A stretch of 64,000 nt of DNA from Humidesulfovibrio sp. (GTDB taxonomy: Bacteria; Desulfobacterota; Desulfovibrionia; Desulfovibrionales; Desulfovibrionaceae), in contig NZ_JAVHLD010000001.1 in assembly GCF_031082295.1 (NCBI RefSeq), forward strand, positions 1 through 64,000, read 5' to 3'. Positions 1-9,318 of the stretch are shown in pieces. Each line of letters begins with the position of its first letter. The first letter of the stretch is position 1. Position numbers and translations under genes: made by a program. The notes beneath the pieces are model-generated. The model was not told the origin of the DNA and made no database searches. It was given only the letters and a program-made list of their open reading frames with translations.

Positions 1-342
1 CTTCTTGGCGCCGCAGGCCAGGTGCTTGGCCAGATCCTCGCGCTTGGTCAGCTTGCCTGTGGTCTCGATGACCAGCTCGACGCCCAGCTCCTTCCAGGTC
101 CACTCGCCGGGGGCGCTACGGGTCACGAGCACCTGGCGTCCGTCGATGAGCATGCCCTTGTCGTTGGGCTCCACGCGCAGGAAGCGGCCATGCACGGAGT
201 CGTATTTCAGGAGATGCGCCAGGTCCTTGTTCTCGGCCCGGGCGTTGATGGCGACAAGCTCAACGTCTTTCACGTCGGCCAGAAGCCGGGTCAGGTAGCG
301 GCCGATGCGGCCAAAACCGTTGATGCCTACTTTCATAGCCAT
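1..342 (-). CDS. gap: Glyceraldehyde-3-phosphate dehydrogenase, N-terminal part (cut by window edge)
   Basis: NAD-dependent glycolytic dehydrogenase that oxidises glyceraldehyde-3-phosphate to 1,3-bisphosphoglycerate in the cytoplasm. The visible 114 codons begin MAMKVGINGFGRIGR, the Rossmann NAD-binding signature of the family, and continue through the cofactor domain. The frame is open to the window edge, so the catalytic cysteine domain lies outside. The ATG at 342 is chosen over the one at 336 because an AAGGAG Shine-Dalgarno sequence sits 6-7 nt upstream of it. It lies 28 nt downstream of fba on the same strand, so the two central-carbon genes are probably co-transcribed. Confidence 0.95.
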   Translation of the reverse strand, partial: MAMKVGINGFGRIGRYLTRLLADVKDVELVAINARAENKDLAHLLKYDSVHGRFLRVEPNDKGMLIDGRQVLVTRSAPGEWTWKELGVELVIETTGKLTKREDLAKHLACGAKK

Positions 343-370
343 GATCTCTCTCCTTGCGGTATTGGGGTGG

Positions 371-1294
371 CTAGGCCTTGCCGGAGCAGCCGAGCACGTT
401 CTTGATCTTGCGCTGGACCATTTCCTTGACCGCCGTGCGGGCCGGGGCCAAGTACTGCCTGGGGTCGAAGTCAGCCGGGTTCTCCACGAAATGCTTGCGG
501 ATGGTGGCAGTCATGGCCAGGCGGATGTCGGTGTCGATGTTGATTTTGCACACGGCCATGCTTGCGGCCTTGCGCAGCAGGTCCTCGGGCACGCCGCGAG
601 CGCCGGGGATGTTGCCGCCGTACTTGTTGGCCATCTCCACGAACTCCTGGGGCACGCTGGACGCGCCGTGCAGCACGATGGGCACGCCGGGCAGAAGCTT
701 GCCGACTTTTTCCAGGCGGTCGAAGTCGAGCTTGGCCTCGCCCTTGAACTTGTAGGCGCCGTGGCTGGTGCCGATGGCGATGGCCAGGGAGTCGCAGCCG
801 GTGCGGGTGACGAAGTCCTTGGCCTGTTCAGGGTCGGTGTAGATGTGCTCGTCGGAGTGGACGTCGTCCTCCACGCCGGCCAGGCGGCCGAGTTCGGCCT
901 CGACCCAGACGCCGCGAGCGTGGGCGTATTCCACGACTTTCTTGGTCTCGGCGATGTTTTCCTCGTAGGGCAGGTGCGAGCCGTCATACATGACAGAGGT
1001 GAAGCCGCCGTCGATGACATCCTTGCACAGCTCAAAATTCGGGCCGTGGTCCAGGTGCAGCACCACGGGCAGGTCGGCCAGCTGCAGCGCGGCCTCCATG
1101 AGCTTCATGATGTAGACCTGCCCGGCGTACTTGCGCGCCCCGGCGGACACCTGAAGAATGAGAGGCGCGTTTTCGGCCTTGCCCGCCTCCATGATGCCCT
1201 GGACGATTTCCATGTTGTTCACGTTGAAGGCGCCGATGGCATAGCCGCCAGCGTAAGCTTTCTGGAACATTTCCTTGGGTGATACGAGTGGCAT
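371..1294 (-). CDS. fba: Fructose-bisphosphate aldolase, class II
   Basis: Zinc-dependent aldolase that splits or forms fructose-1,6-bisphosphate. The 307-residue product has the class II metal-binding segment HLDHGP at about residues 80-85 and the usual N-terminus ending in AFNVNN. The length is typical for the long-form class II enzymes. An upstream in-frame start at 1345 exists, but the ATG at 1294 is preceded by a strong AAGGAGG and is preferred. It stands between surE (upstream) and gap (downstream) on the minus strand. Pairing with gap fits a glycolysis/gluconeogenesis unit. Confidence 0.96.
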   Translation of the reverse strand: MPLVSPKEMFQKAYAGGYAIGAFNVNNMEIVQGIMEAGKAENAPLILQVSAGARKYAGQVYIMKLMEAALQLADLPVVLHLDHGPNFELCKDVIDGGFTSVMYDGSHLPYEENIAETKKVVEYAHARGVWVEAELGRLAGVEDDVHSDEHIYTDPEQAKDFVTRTGCDSLAIAIGTSHGAYKFKGEAKLDFDRLEKVGKLLPGVPIVLHGASSVPQEFVEMANKYGGNIPGARGVPEDLLRKAASMAVCKINIDTDIRLAMTATIRKHFVENPADFDPRQYLAPARTAVKEMVQRKIKNVLGCSGKA

Positions 1295-1390
1295 GGACTC
1301 CTCCTTGGGGCTCGAAAGGACGTAGTGTGGTAATGGCTCGTTCAATCAGTACATATTCTTGGCACGCAGACCAGATTCTGTCAATCGGGC

Positions 1391-2143
1391 TTACGTAATT
1401 ATTGATTCCAACAGGCTCAAAGTCTCATGGTCGTTGAAGTCGAAACGCAGGGCAGTCAGGGTGATGAAGCCCTCGGAAAGCAGCCTGCGGTCGCGCCCCT
1501 GGCTGATGGACTCCGGCTTGAGCTCGCCGCACATCCAGTAATACTTGCGCCCGCGCGGATCCAGACGCTCCTCGTACCAGTCGGTGTAGGCCACGCGGGT
1601 GTGCGCGCAGACGCGCAGCTCACCGGCCTCGTCTATCGGGCGGTTCGGAAAGTTCAGGTTCAGCACGCACTTCCGCGGCAGTTCGGCAAAGGGCAGCCGG
1701 GGCAGCAGCGCCGCGGCATAGGCCGCCTGGCCGGAGAGCTCCGTCGGGTTGTGGTCGTCCATGGACACGGCCAGCGCCGGGAAGCCCATGAGCGCGCCCT
1801 CCGTGGCGGCGGAAACCGTGCCGGAGTACATGATGTCCACGCCGACGTTGGCACCGGCGTTGATGCCCGAGACAACGAGGTCCGGCGCAGGCGAAACGAG
1901 GGTCGAGATGCCGAGCTTGACGCAGTCGGCCGGGGTGCCGGAGACGCCCAGTCCGAAGAAGCCCTCCTCGCGGAACTCCTTCACGCGAAGGGGGGCAAGC
2001 AGCGTGATGGCGTGCCCCACGGCGGACTGCTCCGCGATGGGCGCGACGACCTGCACGTCGTGCCCGGCAGCCACCAGCGCCTTGTACAAAGCCCGCAGGC
2101 CTACGGCCTGGATGCCGTCGTCGTTTGTGAGGAGGATGCGCAT
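1391..2143 (-). CDS. surE: 5'/3'-nucleotidase SurE
   Basis: Metal-dependent nucleoside monophosphate phosphatase of the SurE family. The 250-residue product starts MRILLTNDDGI, where the paired aspartates at 8-9 are the metal ligands that define the family. It continues with SGTPADCVKLG and SGINAGANVG, also conserved SurE segments. The ATG at 2143 follows AGGGAG. An ATG 18 nt further upstream is possible but adds residues that the family lacks. It is divergent from the HD-domain gene at 2302 and lies upstream of fba. Confidence 0.95.
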   Translation of the reverse strand: MRILLTNDDGIQAVGLRALYKALVAAGHDVQVVAPIAEQSAVGHAITLLAPLRVKEFREEGFFGLGVSGTPADCVKLGISTLVSPAPDLVVSGINAGANVGVDIMYSGTVSAATEGALMGFPALAVSMDDHNPTELSGQAAYAAALLPRLPFAELPRKCVLNLNFPNRPIDEAGELRVCAHTRVAYTDWYEERLDPRGRKYYWMCGELKPESISQGRDRRLLSEGFITLTALRFDFNDHETLSLLESIIT

Positions 2144-2301
2144 GGAGTCTCCCTGGCTCACGCCTTAGAGCGCCCTTCGGTTTTACAGCAGAGTTTGACA
2201 ATCAAGGCTGTCGGGGGCAATGAATTCTGTTCAAGACATAATCGCCGCCGCCTGAACGCGGTAGGCTTGAACTATCCCAACACGATGGAGAAGGCAAGGC
2301 C

Positions 2302-3339
2302 GTGATTGCGAAAGCCGTGTACATACGGGACATTAGCCCCGGGCAAACGATACAGGACACCTTCCTCCTGGCCGACGCCCGCACCGGCCAGTCGCGCAAT
2401 GGGCCTTACTGGAGCCTGGTCCTGCAGGACTCCACCGGACAGATGGACGCCAAGGTCTGGAGCCCGCTCTCGCAGCAGCACCCGGGCCTGAGCGCCGGGC
2501 AGTTCGTCACGGTGCGCGGCCTGGCTGCAAACTACCGCGACAAGTGCCAGCTCACCCTCGACCAGCTCGCCCCGGTCTCCGAAGCCGAGGTCGACCCGGC
2601 GGACTTCCTGCCGCCAAGCCCCGTGAGGCCCGTCGAGCTGCTGGCCGAGATTGAGGCCTTGTGCCGCCGTGAGCTCACGCACAAGCCCTGGCGCAATCTC
2701 ATGAAAAAGATCCTCGGCGACGAGGAGATCCGAGCGCGGCTGCTGCCCGCCACCGGTGCCAAGACCGTGCACCACGCCTACGTGGGCGGCCTGCTTGAGC
2801 ACACCCTCTGCGTTGCCCGCACCTGTCTGGCTCTGTGCGACCTCTACCCCCAGCTCGACCGGCAGGTGCTGCTGGTCGCGGCCATCCTGCACGACATGGG
2901 CAAGGCCTGGGAGCTGACCAGCGGCCTCACCACGGACTACACCGACGAGGGCCGCCTGCTGGGCCACGTGCAGCTCGGCCTGGAGCGCCTGGAAGGCTTC
3001 CTGGCCAAGGCCAGGGACCTCGACCCGGCGCTCATCCTGCACCTGAAGCACTTGATCATCAGCCACCACGGCGAGTACGAATTCGGCGCGGCCCGGCGCC
3101 CCAAGACCCCGGAAGCGTTCATCCTGCACTTCGCGGACAACATCGACGCCAAGATGAACACCATCCGCGGCGCCTATGAAGAAATCGAGGGCACCGGCCA
3201 GGCGTGGACCCCCTTCCAACGCTATCTCGACCGGTTCATCTACCGTCCGGTTCAAACCCCGGCCCCGGAGCAGCAGACGAAGCCCGATGCGCCCAAGCCA
3301 GACGCCCGCATCCTGCTCCTGCCGCTGAGCCCGGAATAG
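2302..3339 (+). CDS. OB-fold plus HD-domain protein, YhaM-like 3'-5' exoribonuclease
   Basis: A 345-residue protein with two parts. Residues 1-95 form an OB-fold nucleic-acid-binding module (WSLVLQDSTGQMDAKVW), and residues 120-310 form an HD phosphohydrolase domain. Metal-binding residues are visible: H157 in GGLLEHT, H187-D188 in ILHDMGK, and H245-H246 in ISHHGEYE followed by FADNIDAKMN. This order matches the YhaM/CBF1 family of 3'-5' exonucleases. That role is inferred from architecture only. The start is GTG; no in-frame ATG lies near. A purine-rich AAGGCAAGG precedes it. The C-terminal tail is proline-rich and probably disordered. Confidence 0.85.
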   Translation: MIAKAVYIRDISPGQTIQDTFLLADARTGQSRNGPYWSLVLQDSTGQMDAKVWSPLSQQHPGLSAGQFVTVRGLAANYRDKCQLTLDQLAPVSEAEVDPADFLPPSPVRPVELLAEIEALCRRELTHKPWRNLMKKILGDEEIRARLLPATGAKTVHHAYVGGLLEHTLCVARTCLALCDLYPQLDRQVLLVAAILHDMGKAWELTSGLTTDYTDEGRLLGHVQLGLERLEGFLAKARDLDPALILHLKHLIISHHGEYEFGAARRPKTPEAFILHFADNIDAKMNTIRGAYEEIEGTGQAWTPFQRYLDRFIYRPVQTPAPEQQTKPDAPKPDARILLLPLSPE

Positions 3340-3387
3340 AACCACCGCCGGTGCCGAGCGCCCAGGATTTTGATAAGAAGGAACCGC

Positions 3388-5241
3388 ATGGCCGCTGCCG
3401 CTCAAGACACACCGAAACTGACCGCGATCAGGCTGTTCCAGCGCCTGGTCAAGAGCTTCAGCGGACTGCACACCAGCGACGCCCTGCGCATCATCGTCCT
3501 CGGCAGCATCATCGGCGTGCTCTCGGGCTTGCTGGCTGTAGGGTTCTATGCCGCACTGAACGCGCTTCAGGAGTTGCTGCTGGGACAGCTGGCTGGCGCC
3601 CCCATGCCCACCCACGGCGTTGAAGCGCTCACCGCGTCCACCTCCTCGCCCCTGTACATCCCGCTCATGACCACCGCCACCGGCGCGCTCATCGGCCTGT
3701 GCATGCACTACATCCTGCCGGACAATCCAGACCTCGGGACCGACGGCACGGACATCATGATCCGCGCCTTCCACGGCGCCACCGGCCGTGTGAGCGGGCG
3801 CATCACCACCGTGCGCGGGGCGGGCGCGATCCTGACCATCGCCAGCGGCGCCAGCGCGGGCCAGGAAGGCCCGATCTCGCTCATCGGCGCGGGCGCGGCC
3901 TCCTGGCTGGCCGACAGGCTCAAGCTCACCGCGCGGGAACGCCGCACGCTGCTGCTGGCTGGAGCCGCGGGCGGGCTCGGCGCCATCTTCCGCGCGCCCT
4001 TGGGCGGGGCGCTCACAGCCATCGAGGTCATCTACCGCGAGGACTTCGAGGCCGACGCCTTGCTGGCAGCGCTGTTCTCCTCCACCACTGCCTATTCCAT
4101 CTTCACCATCTTCTACGGAGCCGACCCCATCTTCCACGTGCCGGACCTGAAACTGCACAGCGTGGCCGAGCTGCCCTTCTATGCAATGCTGGCGGTGGTC
4201 TGCTCGGTGGCGGCCTGGGCCTTCGTGACAGGCTTCCGCAGGGCCAAATATCATTTCTTCGCCCCCCTGCGCTCACGCATCGGGGTCATCGGCACCACGG
4301 CCCTGGGCGGCTTCATGGCCGGTGTCGTGGGCATGCTCTTTCCGCAGCTGCTGGGCGGCGGGCTGGAGTGGGTGGAGCTGGCCCTGCGCGGCGACCTGCC
4401 CATGCTGGCCCTGTGCCTGCTCGCCCTCGGCAAGACCGTGGACACGGCGCTGACCATCGGCTCAGGCATGAGCGGTGGCATGTTCGCGCCCTCGCTCTAC
4501 GTGGGCGGAATGACCGGCACGGCCGTCGGCACGCTCTTCCAGTCGTGGTTCCCCGAGATCATCACCAAGCCCGCCGCCTTCGGCATCGTGGGCATGTCGG
4601 TGTTCTTCTCCTGCGCCACAGGAGCCTCCCTCGGGCCGCTGGTCATGACCTGCGAGCTCACCAGCAGCTATGGCCTGCTCGTGCCCCTCATGCTGGCCAC
4701 GGGCTGCGGGCTGCTTTTGTCGCGCAACGTCTCGCTCTACAACAACCAGTTGCCCAACCGCCTGGCCTCCCACGCCCACACCCACGAGGCCGCCGTGAAC
4801 ATGCTCAAGGGCAGCACCGTGTCCAAGCTCTCCCTGGCCCCGCCACCGCCCGTGCTGCTGGAATCGACCAAGCTGGGCGACCTGCGCGGGCTGGTGACCA
4901 GCTCTCAGGCCCTGTGCTTCCCGGTGTTCAACGCCCAGGGCGACCTGACCGGCATCGCCACCCTTTCCGACCTGCGCGAGGTGCTCTACGAGACCTGCCT
5001 GTTCGACATCGTTGTGGTGAAGGAAGTGGCACGCGCACCGGTCTTTGTGACGCCCGACGCCGACGGCTACGAGGCGCTGCTGACCATGCTCGACACGGGC
5101 CTGGACGAACTCCCCGTGCTCGACACCGCCACCGGGAAGATCATCGGCATGCTCGACCGCAAGGCGCTGCTCAGCATCTATCGCCAGACGCCGCCCCAGG
5201 CCGCAAACGTACAAGACCCCACAGGGCTCGCATGTTCATAA
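3388..5241 (+). CDS. ClC-family chloride channel/antiporter with C-terminal CBS pair
   Basis: Integral membrane anion channel or H+/Cl- exchanger of 617 residues. ClC hallmarks are present: [10 protein letters not shown] with the gating glutamate, the [14 protein letters not shown] segment, and [12 protein letters not shown] for the GxFxP anion-pore motif. About ten hydrophobic helices occupy residues 30-470. The last ~120 residues are soluble and form two CBS-like repeats ([21 protein letters not shown] and [20 protein letters not shown]), which usually sense adenine nucleotides. The ATG at 3388 follows AAGAAGGAA; the longer TTG start is unlikely. The stop codon overlaps the tmk start by 10 nt, which suggests translational coupling. 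Confidence 0.93.
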   Translation: MAAAAQDTPKLTAIRLFQRLVKSFSGLHTSDALRIIVLGSIIGVLSGLLAVGFYAALNALQELLLGQLAGAPMPTHGVEALTASTSSPLYIPLMTTATGALIGLCMHYILPDNPDLGTDGTDIMIRAFHGATGRVSGRITTVRGAGAILTIASGASAGQEGPISLIGAGAASWLADRLKLTARERRTLLLAGAAGGLGAIFRAPLGGALTAIEVIYREDFEADALLAALFSSTTAYSIFTIFYGADPIFHVPDLKLHSVAELPFYAMLAVVCSVAAWAFVTGFRRAKYHFFAPLRSRIGVIGTTALGGFMAGVVGMLFPQLLGGGLEWVELALRGDLPMLALCLLALGKTVDTALTIGSGMSGGMFAPSLYVGGMTGTAVGTLFQSWFPEIITKPAAFGIVGMSVFFSCATGASLGPLVMTCELTSSYGLLVPLMLATGCGLLLSRNVSLYNNQLPNRLASHAHTHEAAVNMLKGSTVSKLSLAPPPPVLLESTKLGDLRGLVTSSQALCFPVFNAQGDLTGIATLSDLREVLYETCLFDIVVVKEVARAPVFVTPDADGYEALLTMLDTGLDELPVLDTATGKIIGMLDRKALLSIYRQTPPQAANVQDPTGLACS

Positions 5242-5867
5242 CATTTGAAGGCATCGAAGGCACCGGCAAGTCCACGCAGATCGCCCTGCTCCAACAGCAC
5301 CTGGAGTCGCAGGGACACAAAGTGCGCGTGACGCTTGAGCCGGGCGGCAGCCGCATCGGCGCGGAGCTGCGGCGCGTGCTGTTGTCGCTGGAGAACCGCG
5401 ACCTGACGCCCCAGGCTGAACTGTTCCTGTACCTGGCCGACCGCGCCCAGCACGTGGCCCAGGTGGTGCGCCCGGCGATCGCCGCCGGTGCCGTGGTGCT
5501 CTCGGACCGCTTCGCCGACTCCACCGTGGCCTACCAGGGCTACGGGCGCGGCATGGACCCGGAGCTGCTGCACAGGCTCAACGCCGTGGCCGTCGACGGC
5601 CTCTGGCCCGACCTCACGCTGCTGCTGGACCTGGACCCGGTCATCGGGCTTGAGCGGGCCATGTCGCGCAACAGCCGCGAGGGCAAGACCAATGCCGAGG
5701 GACGCTTCGAGGCGGAGAGCATCGCCTTCCACACCCGCGTGCGCCAGGGCTTTCTGGACCTCGCCGCACGTTCGCCAGAGCGCATCAGCATCGTGGACGC
5801 CACGGGCGCGCCGGAGGACATCGCCCTGCGTGTGCGCGCCCTGGTGGAGGCCAAGCTTCATGCATAA
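5232..5867 (+). CDS. tmk: Thymidylate kinase
   Basis: Phosphorylates dTMP to dTDP for DNA synthesis. The 211-residue product opens with the P-loop GIEGTGKST at residues 7-15, has the SDRFADST substrate segment (the DR motif) near residue 95, and has a LID region with SRNSREGK. Length and order are those of bacterial TMK. The start ATG lies inside the 3' end of the ClC gene. It is followed after 8 nt by the ABC permease, so it belongs to a compact plus-strand operon. Confidence 0.95.
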   Translation: MFITFEGIEGTGKSTQIALLQQHLESQGHKVRVTLEPGGSRIGAELRRVLLSLENRDLTPQAELFLYLADRAQHVAQVVRPAIAAGAVVLSDRFADSTVAYQGYGRGMDPELLHRLNAVAVDGLWPDLTLLLDLDPVIGLERAMSRNSREGKTNAEGRFEAESIAFHTRVRQGFLDLAARSPERISIVDATGAPEDIALRVRALVEAKLHA

Positions 5868-5875
5868 GGGAACAC

Positions 5876-6682
5876 ATGCCTGAGCCTTCCGGCAGGCCCG
5901 CACACCCCCTCTCTTCCGTCCTGAGCGACTGGCTGCTCTTCCTGCTTGCGGCAACCGGCTTCGTGTGGCTGGTGCTGCGCGGCGCCGAAAATCTCGGCTA
6001 CAACTGGCAATGGTACCAGGTGCCACGCTCCATCTTCCTCAGCCAGGACGGTTCCCTTGCCCCTGGCCCGCTCATGCAGGGCCTCTCTGTGACGCTCAAG
6101 CTCACGGCCCTGAGCTTTGCCGGGGCCTTCGCCGTGGGGCTTGCAACAGCCATGCTGCGGCTCTCCGGCTCGTGGTCCGGGCGGGCGCTGGCGCGCGGCT
6201 ACATGGAACTGGTGCGCAACACGCCCCTGCTCATCCAGCTCTTCTTCCTCTACTTCGTGCTTTCGCCTGTGCTTGGAATGGACGCCTTCGGCACCGCCGT
6301 GCTCGGCCTGTCGCTGTTCGAAGGGGCCTACGTGTCGGAGATCCTGCGCGCCGGGGTGCGCTCCATCGAACAGGGCCAGTGGGACGCCGCCCGCAGCCTC
6401 GGCATGGGGCCGGTCACGGCATATTCAACGGTGATCCTGCCCCAGGCCATGCGCCGCGTGCTGCCGCCCCTGGCGGGCCAGGGAGTGTCGCTCATCAAGG
6501 ACTCGTCCCTCGCCAGCGTCATCGCCATCAACGAACTGACCCTGCGCGGGCAGAATATCGTGTCCGAGACCTTCCTCAGCTTTGAAATTTGGTTTACGGT
6601 TGCGGCCATATACTGGCTTGTGACCACGATCCTTTCCGGCGCGGCGGATGCCCTGGAGCGCCGTCTGGCCTTTCCCGCTTGA
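5876..6682 (+). CDS. Amino-acid ABC transporter permease (HisM/GlnP type)
   Basis: Inner-membrane permease of 268 residues with about five hydrophobic spans. The cytoplasmic coupling loop is EQGQWDAARSLGMGP, the EAA-type motif that docks the ATPase in polar amino-acid importers. MELVRNTPLLIQLFFLYF is the typical start of the core domain. It is followed by a substrate-binding protein and a second permease, so the pair should form a heterodimeric channel. No ATPase gene is in the cluster; see the finding on split ABC modules. Confidence 0.92.
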   Translation: MPEPSGRPAHPLSSVLSDWLLFLLAATGFVWLVLRGAENLGYNWQWYQVPRSIFLSQDGSLAPGPLMQGLSVTLKLTALSFAGAFAVGLATAMLRLSGSWSGRALARGYMELVRNTPLLIQLFFLYFVLSPVLGMDAFGTAVLGLSLFEGAYVSEILRAGVRSIEQGQWDAARSLGMGPVTAYSTVILPQAMRRVLPPLAGQGVSLIKDSSLASVIAINELTLRGQNIVSETFLSFEIWFTVAAIYWLVTTILSGAADALERRLAFPA

Positions 6683-6706
6683 TCAAACTCGCTCAAGGAG
6701 GAACCC

Positions 6707-7546
6707 ATGCGCACAGCCCTTTCCACCAAGCATTCCCTGTGGTTCGCCGCAGCCGTCCTGATGCTGCTGTTGGCCGCGAGCGCGGCCAGCGCCGCCACCC
6801 GCGCCGACCTTGCGCGCGAAAGCACCCTTGAGCAGGTGCTCCAGCGCGGCGTGCTGCGCGTGGGCTTCAGCACCTTCGTGCCCTGGGCCATGCAGGACAA
6901 AAAGGGAGACTTCGTGGGCTTCGAGATCGACGTCGCGCGCAGGCTGGCCAAGGACATGGGCGTGCAGGTGCAGTTCGAGCCCACCCAGTGGTCGGGCATC
7001 ATCCCGGCGCTTTTGTCCGGCAAGTTCGACATCATCATAGGCGGCATGAGCATCCAGCCCCAGCGCGGCCTCAAGGTCAACTTCACCATCCCCTACGAGT
7101 ACTCTGGCATGTCGCTTGTGGCTGGCAGGAAGCTGGCGGGCAAGCTCAAGACCCTGAACGACTTCAACCAGCCGAGCATCATCCTGGCCGTGCGCCAGGG
7201 CACAACCGCCGTTGAGGCCGCCAGGAAGCATCTGCCCAAGGCCCAGCTGAAGTTCTTCGACAACGAGGCCCAGACCGTGCAGGAAGTGCTCAACGGACGC
7301 GCCCACGCCGTGGTCGCCTCGGAGCCCTTCCCGGCCTTCCAGGCGCTCAAGCACAAGGACCAGCTCTTCCTGCCCGTGACCAAGGCCTTCACCCGCGAGC
7401 CCATCGCCTTCGCCGTGCGCAAGGGCGACCCGGACTTCCTGAACTTCCTCGACGGCTGGATCCGCGTGGTCGACGACGAGGGCTGGCTGACGGAACGCCA
7501 CAACTACTGGTTCCGCACCGACGCCTGGAAGGGCATGGTGGAGTAG
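6707..7546 (+). CDS. Periplasmic amino-acid-binding protein (SBP family 3)
   Basis: Solute receptor for the flanking permeases, 279 residues. An N-terminal signal peptide with a hydrophobic core at about residues 11-29 ends near AASA. It is followed by the family 3 pattern GVLRVGFSTFVPWAMQDKKG, the FVGFEIDVARRLAKDMG segment, and IIGGMSIQPQRGLKVNFTIPY. A strong AAGGAGGA sits before the start. The ligand cannot be told from sequence; a polar amino acid is likely. No lipobox cysteine was seen, so it should be free in the periplasm. Confidence 0.93.
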   Translation: MRTALSTKHSLWFAAAVLMLLLAASAASAATRADLARESTLEQVLQRGVLRVGFSTFVPWAMQDKKGDFVGFEIDVARRLAKDMGVQVQFEPTQWSGIIPALLSGKFDIIIGGMSIQPQRGLKVNFTIPYEYSGMSLVAGRKLAGKLKTLNDFNQPSIILAVRQGTTAVEAARKHLPKAQLKFFDNEAQTVQEVLNGRAHAVVASEPFPAFQALKHKDQLFLPVTKAFTREPIAFAVRKGDPDFLNFLDGWIRVVDDEGWLTERHNYWFRTDAWKGMVE

Positions 7547-7555
7547 CCCCGCCCA

Positions 7556-8512
7556 ATGCCGCAGAGCAAGACGAGCCCGTCCGCAAGCGCACAGGCCGCC
7601 GCCCGGAGCAACCCGCTGGCCCGCCTGCACATCGTCGACCTGGCGGTGCTGCTACTGGCTGGCGCGGGCCTGGCCTGGCTGGTGCTGCGCGCCCGCGCCA
7701 CCCTGCCCTACAGCTGGGAATGGTCCGTCATTCCGCAGTTCCTGGCCTACGTCGGGGAAGACGGCGCGTGGCACGCGGGCCGCATCGCCACAGGCATGGC
7801 CGCCACCATCCGCCTGAGCCTCTGGGCCGGGCTGCTGGCGCTGGCGCTGGGCACCTGCGCCGGGCTCATGCGCGTGAGCAAGCGCCTGTTCTGGCGGCTC
7901 AGCGGCGGCACTTACGTGCTCTTCGTGCGCAACACGCCGCCTCTCGTGCTCATCTTCCTGTTCTCGTACTTCCTGAGCGGCCAGCTCATCAACGCGCTGG
8001 GCCTGGACCTGGCCGTGAACAACATGCCGCCGGTCCTGCGCCCGATCGCCGAGACGCTGTTCGGCCCCCTCCGGCAGATGCCCGCGTTCCTCACCGCCAT
8101 CGTCACACTGGGCCTCATCGAGGGCGCGTACATGGCCGAGATCGTGCGCGCGGGCGTGCAGTCCGTCGAGCAGGGCCAGTGGGACGCGGCCTACGCCCTG
8201 GGCCTGTCGCGCCGACAGACATTGGCCACCGTCATCCTGCCGCAGGCCTTCCGGCGCATGCTGCCGCCGCTCACCAGCCAGTTCGTGTCCACGGTCAAGG
8301 ACTCGGCCATCGTGTCCGTCATCTCCATCCCCGAGCTGACCTTCCAGGCCCAGGAGCTCGTCAGCGCCACGTACCGCAGCTTCGAGGTCTGGACGCTGGT
8401 GCTGGTGCTGTACCTGGCGCTGAACCTGCCCTGCTCGCTGGCGTCCAGGTGGCTGGAGCTACGGCTGCGGCGCTCGGACACGAGCTTTGGCCAGGGCGCC
8501 ACGCAGCGCTAG
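7556..8512 (+). CDS. Amino-acid ABC transporter permease, second subunit
   Basis: Permease of 318 residues, paralogous to the product at 5876-6682. It shares VRNTPPLVLIFLFSYFL and the coupling loop EQGQWDAAYALGLSR. A longer N-terminus and an extra stretch around residues 140-165 (LINALGLDLAVNNMPPVLRP) distinguish it from its partner. It lies 9 nt after the binding-protein gene and is the last gene of the ClC-tmk-ABC run. The ATPase that should complete the importer is absent from this cluster. Confidence 0.92.
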   Translation: MPQSKTSPSASAQAAARSNPLARLHIVDLAVLLLAGAGLAWLVLRARATLPYSWEWSVIPQFLAYVGEDGAWHAGRIATGMAATIRLSLWAGLLALALGTCAGLMRVSKRLFWRLSGGTYVLFVRNTPPLVLIFLFSYFLSGQLINALGLDLAVNNMPPVLRPIAETLFGPLRQMPAFLTAIVTLGLIEGAYMAEIVRAGVQSVEQGQWDAAYALGLSRRQTLATVILPQAFRRMLPPLTSQFVSTVKDSAIVSVISIPELTFQAQELVSATYRSFEVWTLVLVLYLALNLPCSLASRWLELRLRRSDTSFGQGATQR

Positions 8513-8569
8513 CCGCGCGGCATCGCGACACCACGAAAATAGTCAGCGGCACGACTGCGCAACATGGCT

Positions 8570-8598
8570 TTGACAGCCGTGGGTATTTCGCGCATTAG
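8570..8598 (+). promoter_or_regulatory. Possible sigma-70 promoter for glutaredoxin/FTR pair
   Basis: A perfect -35 hexamer TTGACA at 8570-8575 is followed after 17 nt by a poor -10 (CATTAG, 8593-8598) in the 162-nt gap before the glutaredoxin gene. The weak -10 keeps confidence low. Confidence 0.35.
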
Positions 8599-8674
8599 GA
8601 AATTATTCCGAAAGGATGTTGACCCCCTGTTTGCCCGCGCCACCGGCGCAGCACCTACCAGCAAGGAGAACCGC

Positions 8675-8929
8675 ATGGCCCCGGAAATCAAAGTCTACGC
8701 CCTGTCCACCTGTGTGCATTGCAAGAACGCCAAGGCCTACCTGGACCAGTGCGGCGTGAAGTACGACTGCGTGCATGTGGACCAGCTCACCGGCGACGAG
8801 CGCAAGGCCATGATCGAGGAAGTGAAGAAGCTGAACCCGAGCGTGTCGTTCCCCACGCTGGTCATCGACGGCAAGACCCTGGTGGGCTTCGACAAGGCCA
8901 AGGTCGACGAGGCGCTGGGCAAGAAATGA
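8675..8929 (+). CDS. Glutaredoxin-like thiol-disulfide protein
   Basis: Small redox protein of 84 residues with a thioredoxin fold. The active site is CVHC at residues 13-16, in IKVYALSTCVHCKNAKAYL. The cis-proline motif is SFPTLVIDGK, and GFDKAKVDEALG ends the domain. The ATG at 8675 is chosen because AAGGAG stands 8 nt upstream; an in-frame ATG at 8564 would add an unrelated tail. The stop overlaps the FTR start (ATGA), so the two products are probably made together and may form a redox pair. Confidence 0.92.
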   Translation: MAPEIKVYALSTCVHCKNAKAYLDQCGVKYDCVHVDQLTGDERKAMIEEVKKLNPSVSFPTLVIDGKTLVGFDKAKVDEALGKK

Positions 8930-9258
8930 ACGCGCAACAGCTCTTTGATGCGCTGAAGAAGATCCAGGAGGCCAAGGGCTGCTACTTCAACGCGGACATG
9001 GACATGACTATGGCGCTCATGGAGAGCCTGCTTACGAACAAGGAGCGGCTTGGCTACATGGCGTGCCCGTGCAGGCTCGCCAACGGCACCTTCGAGGCCG
9101 ACCGGGACATCGTGTGCCCGTGCGAGTACCGCGAGCCGGACATGGCCGAGTACGGGACTTGTTTTTGCGGACTATATGTGACAAGCGATTGGAACGAGGG
9201 CAAGCGGGAGAAGGTGTACGTGCCGGAAAGAAGGCCGGTGGAGAAGATATTGGGGTAG
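8926..9258 (+). CDS. Ferredoxin:thioredoxin reductase, catalytic subunit
   Basis: [4Fe-4S] enzyme of 110 residues that passes electrons from ferredoxin to a disulfide. The family cysteine pattern is complete: CPC at 47-49, CPC at 64-66 and CFC at 79-81, supplying the cluster and redox-active disulfide ligands, with a further cysteine at 19. The plant/cyanobacterial variable subunit is not present next to it, as is usual in anaerobes. Translational overlap with the glutaredoxin-like gene suggests that this protein is the reductant's partner or substrate. Confidence 0.93.
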   Translation: MNAQQLFDALKKIQEAKGCYFNADMDMTMALMESLLTNKERLGYMACPCRLANGTFEADRDIVCPCEYREPDMAEYGTCFCGLYVTSDWNEGKREKVYVPERRPVEKILG

Positions 9259-9318
9259 TGACCAAGTCTAAAGGACACCCAATTTAAGCCCAGTGCATTT
9301 CTTACAGGATAACCATAT

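Noticed and set aside
2302-3339. HD protein at 2302 as a c-di-AMP phosphodiesterase
   Set aside because: It has an N-terminal OB fold and lacks the 7TM/extracellular layout of PgpH; YhaM-like nuclease fits better.
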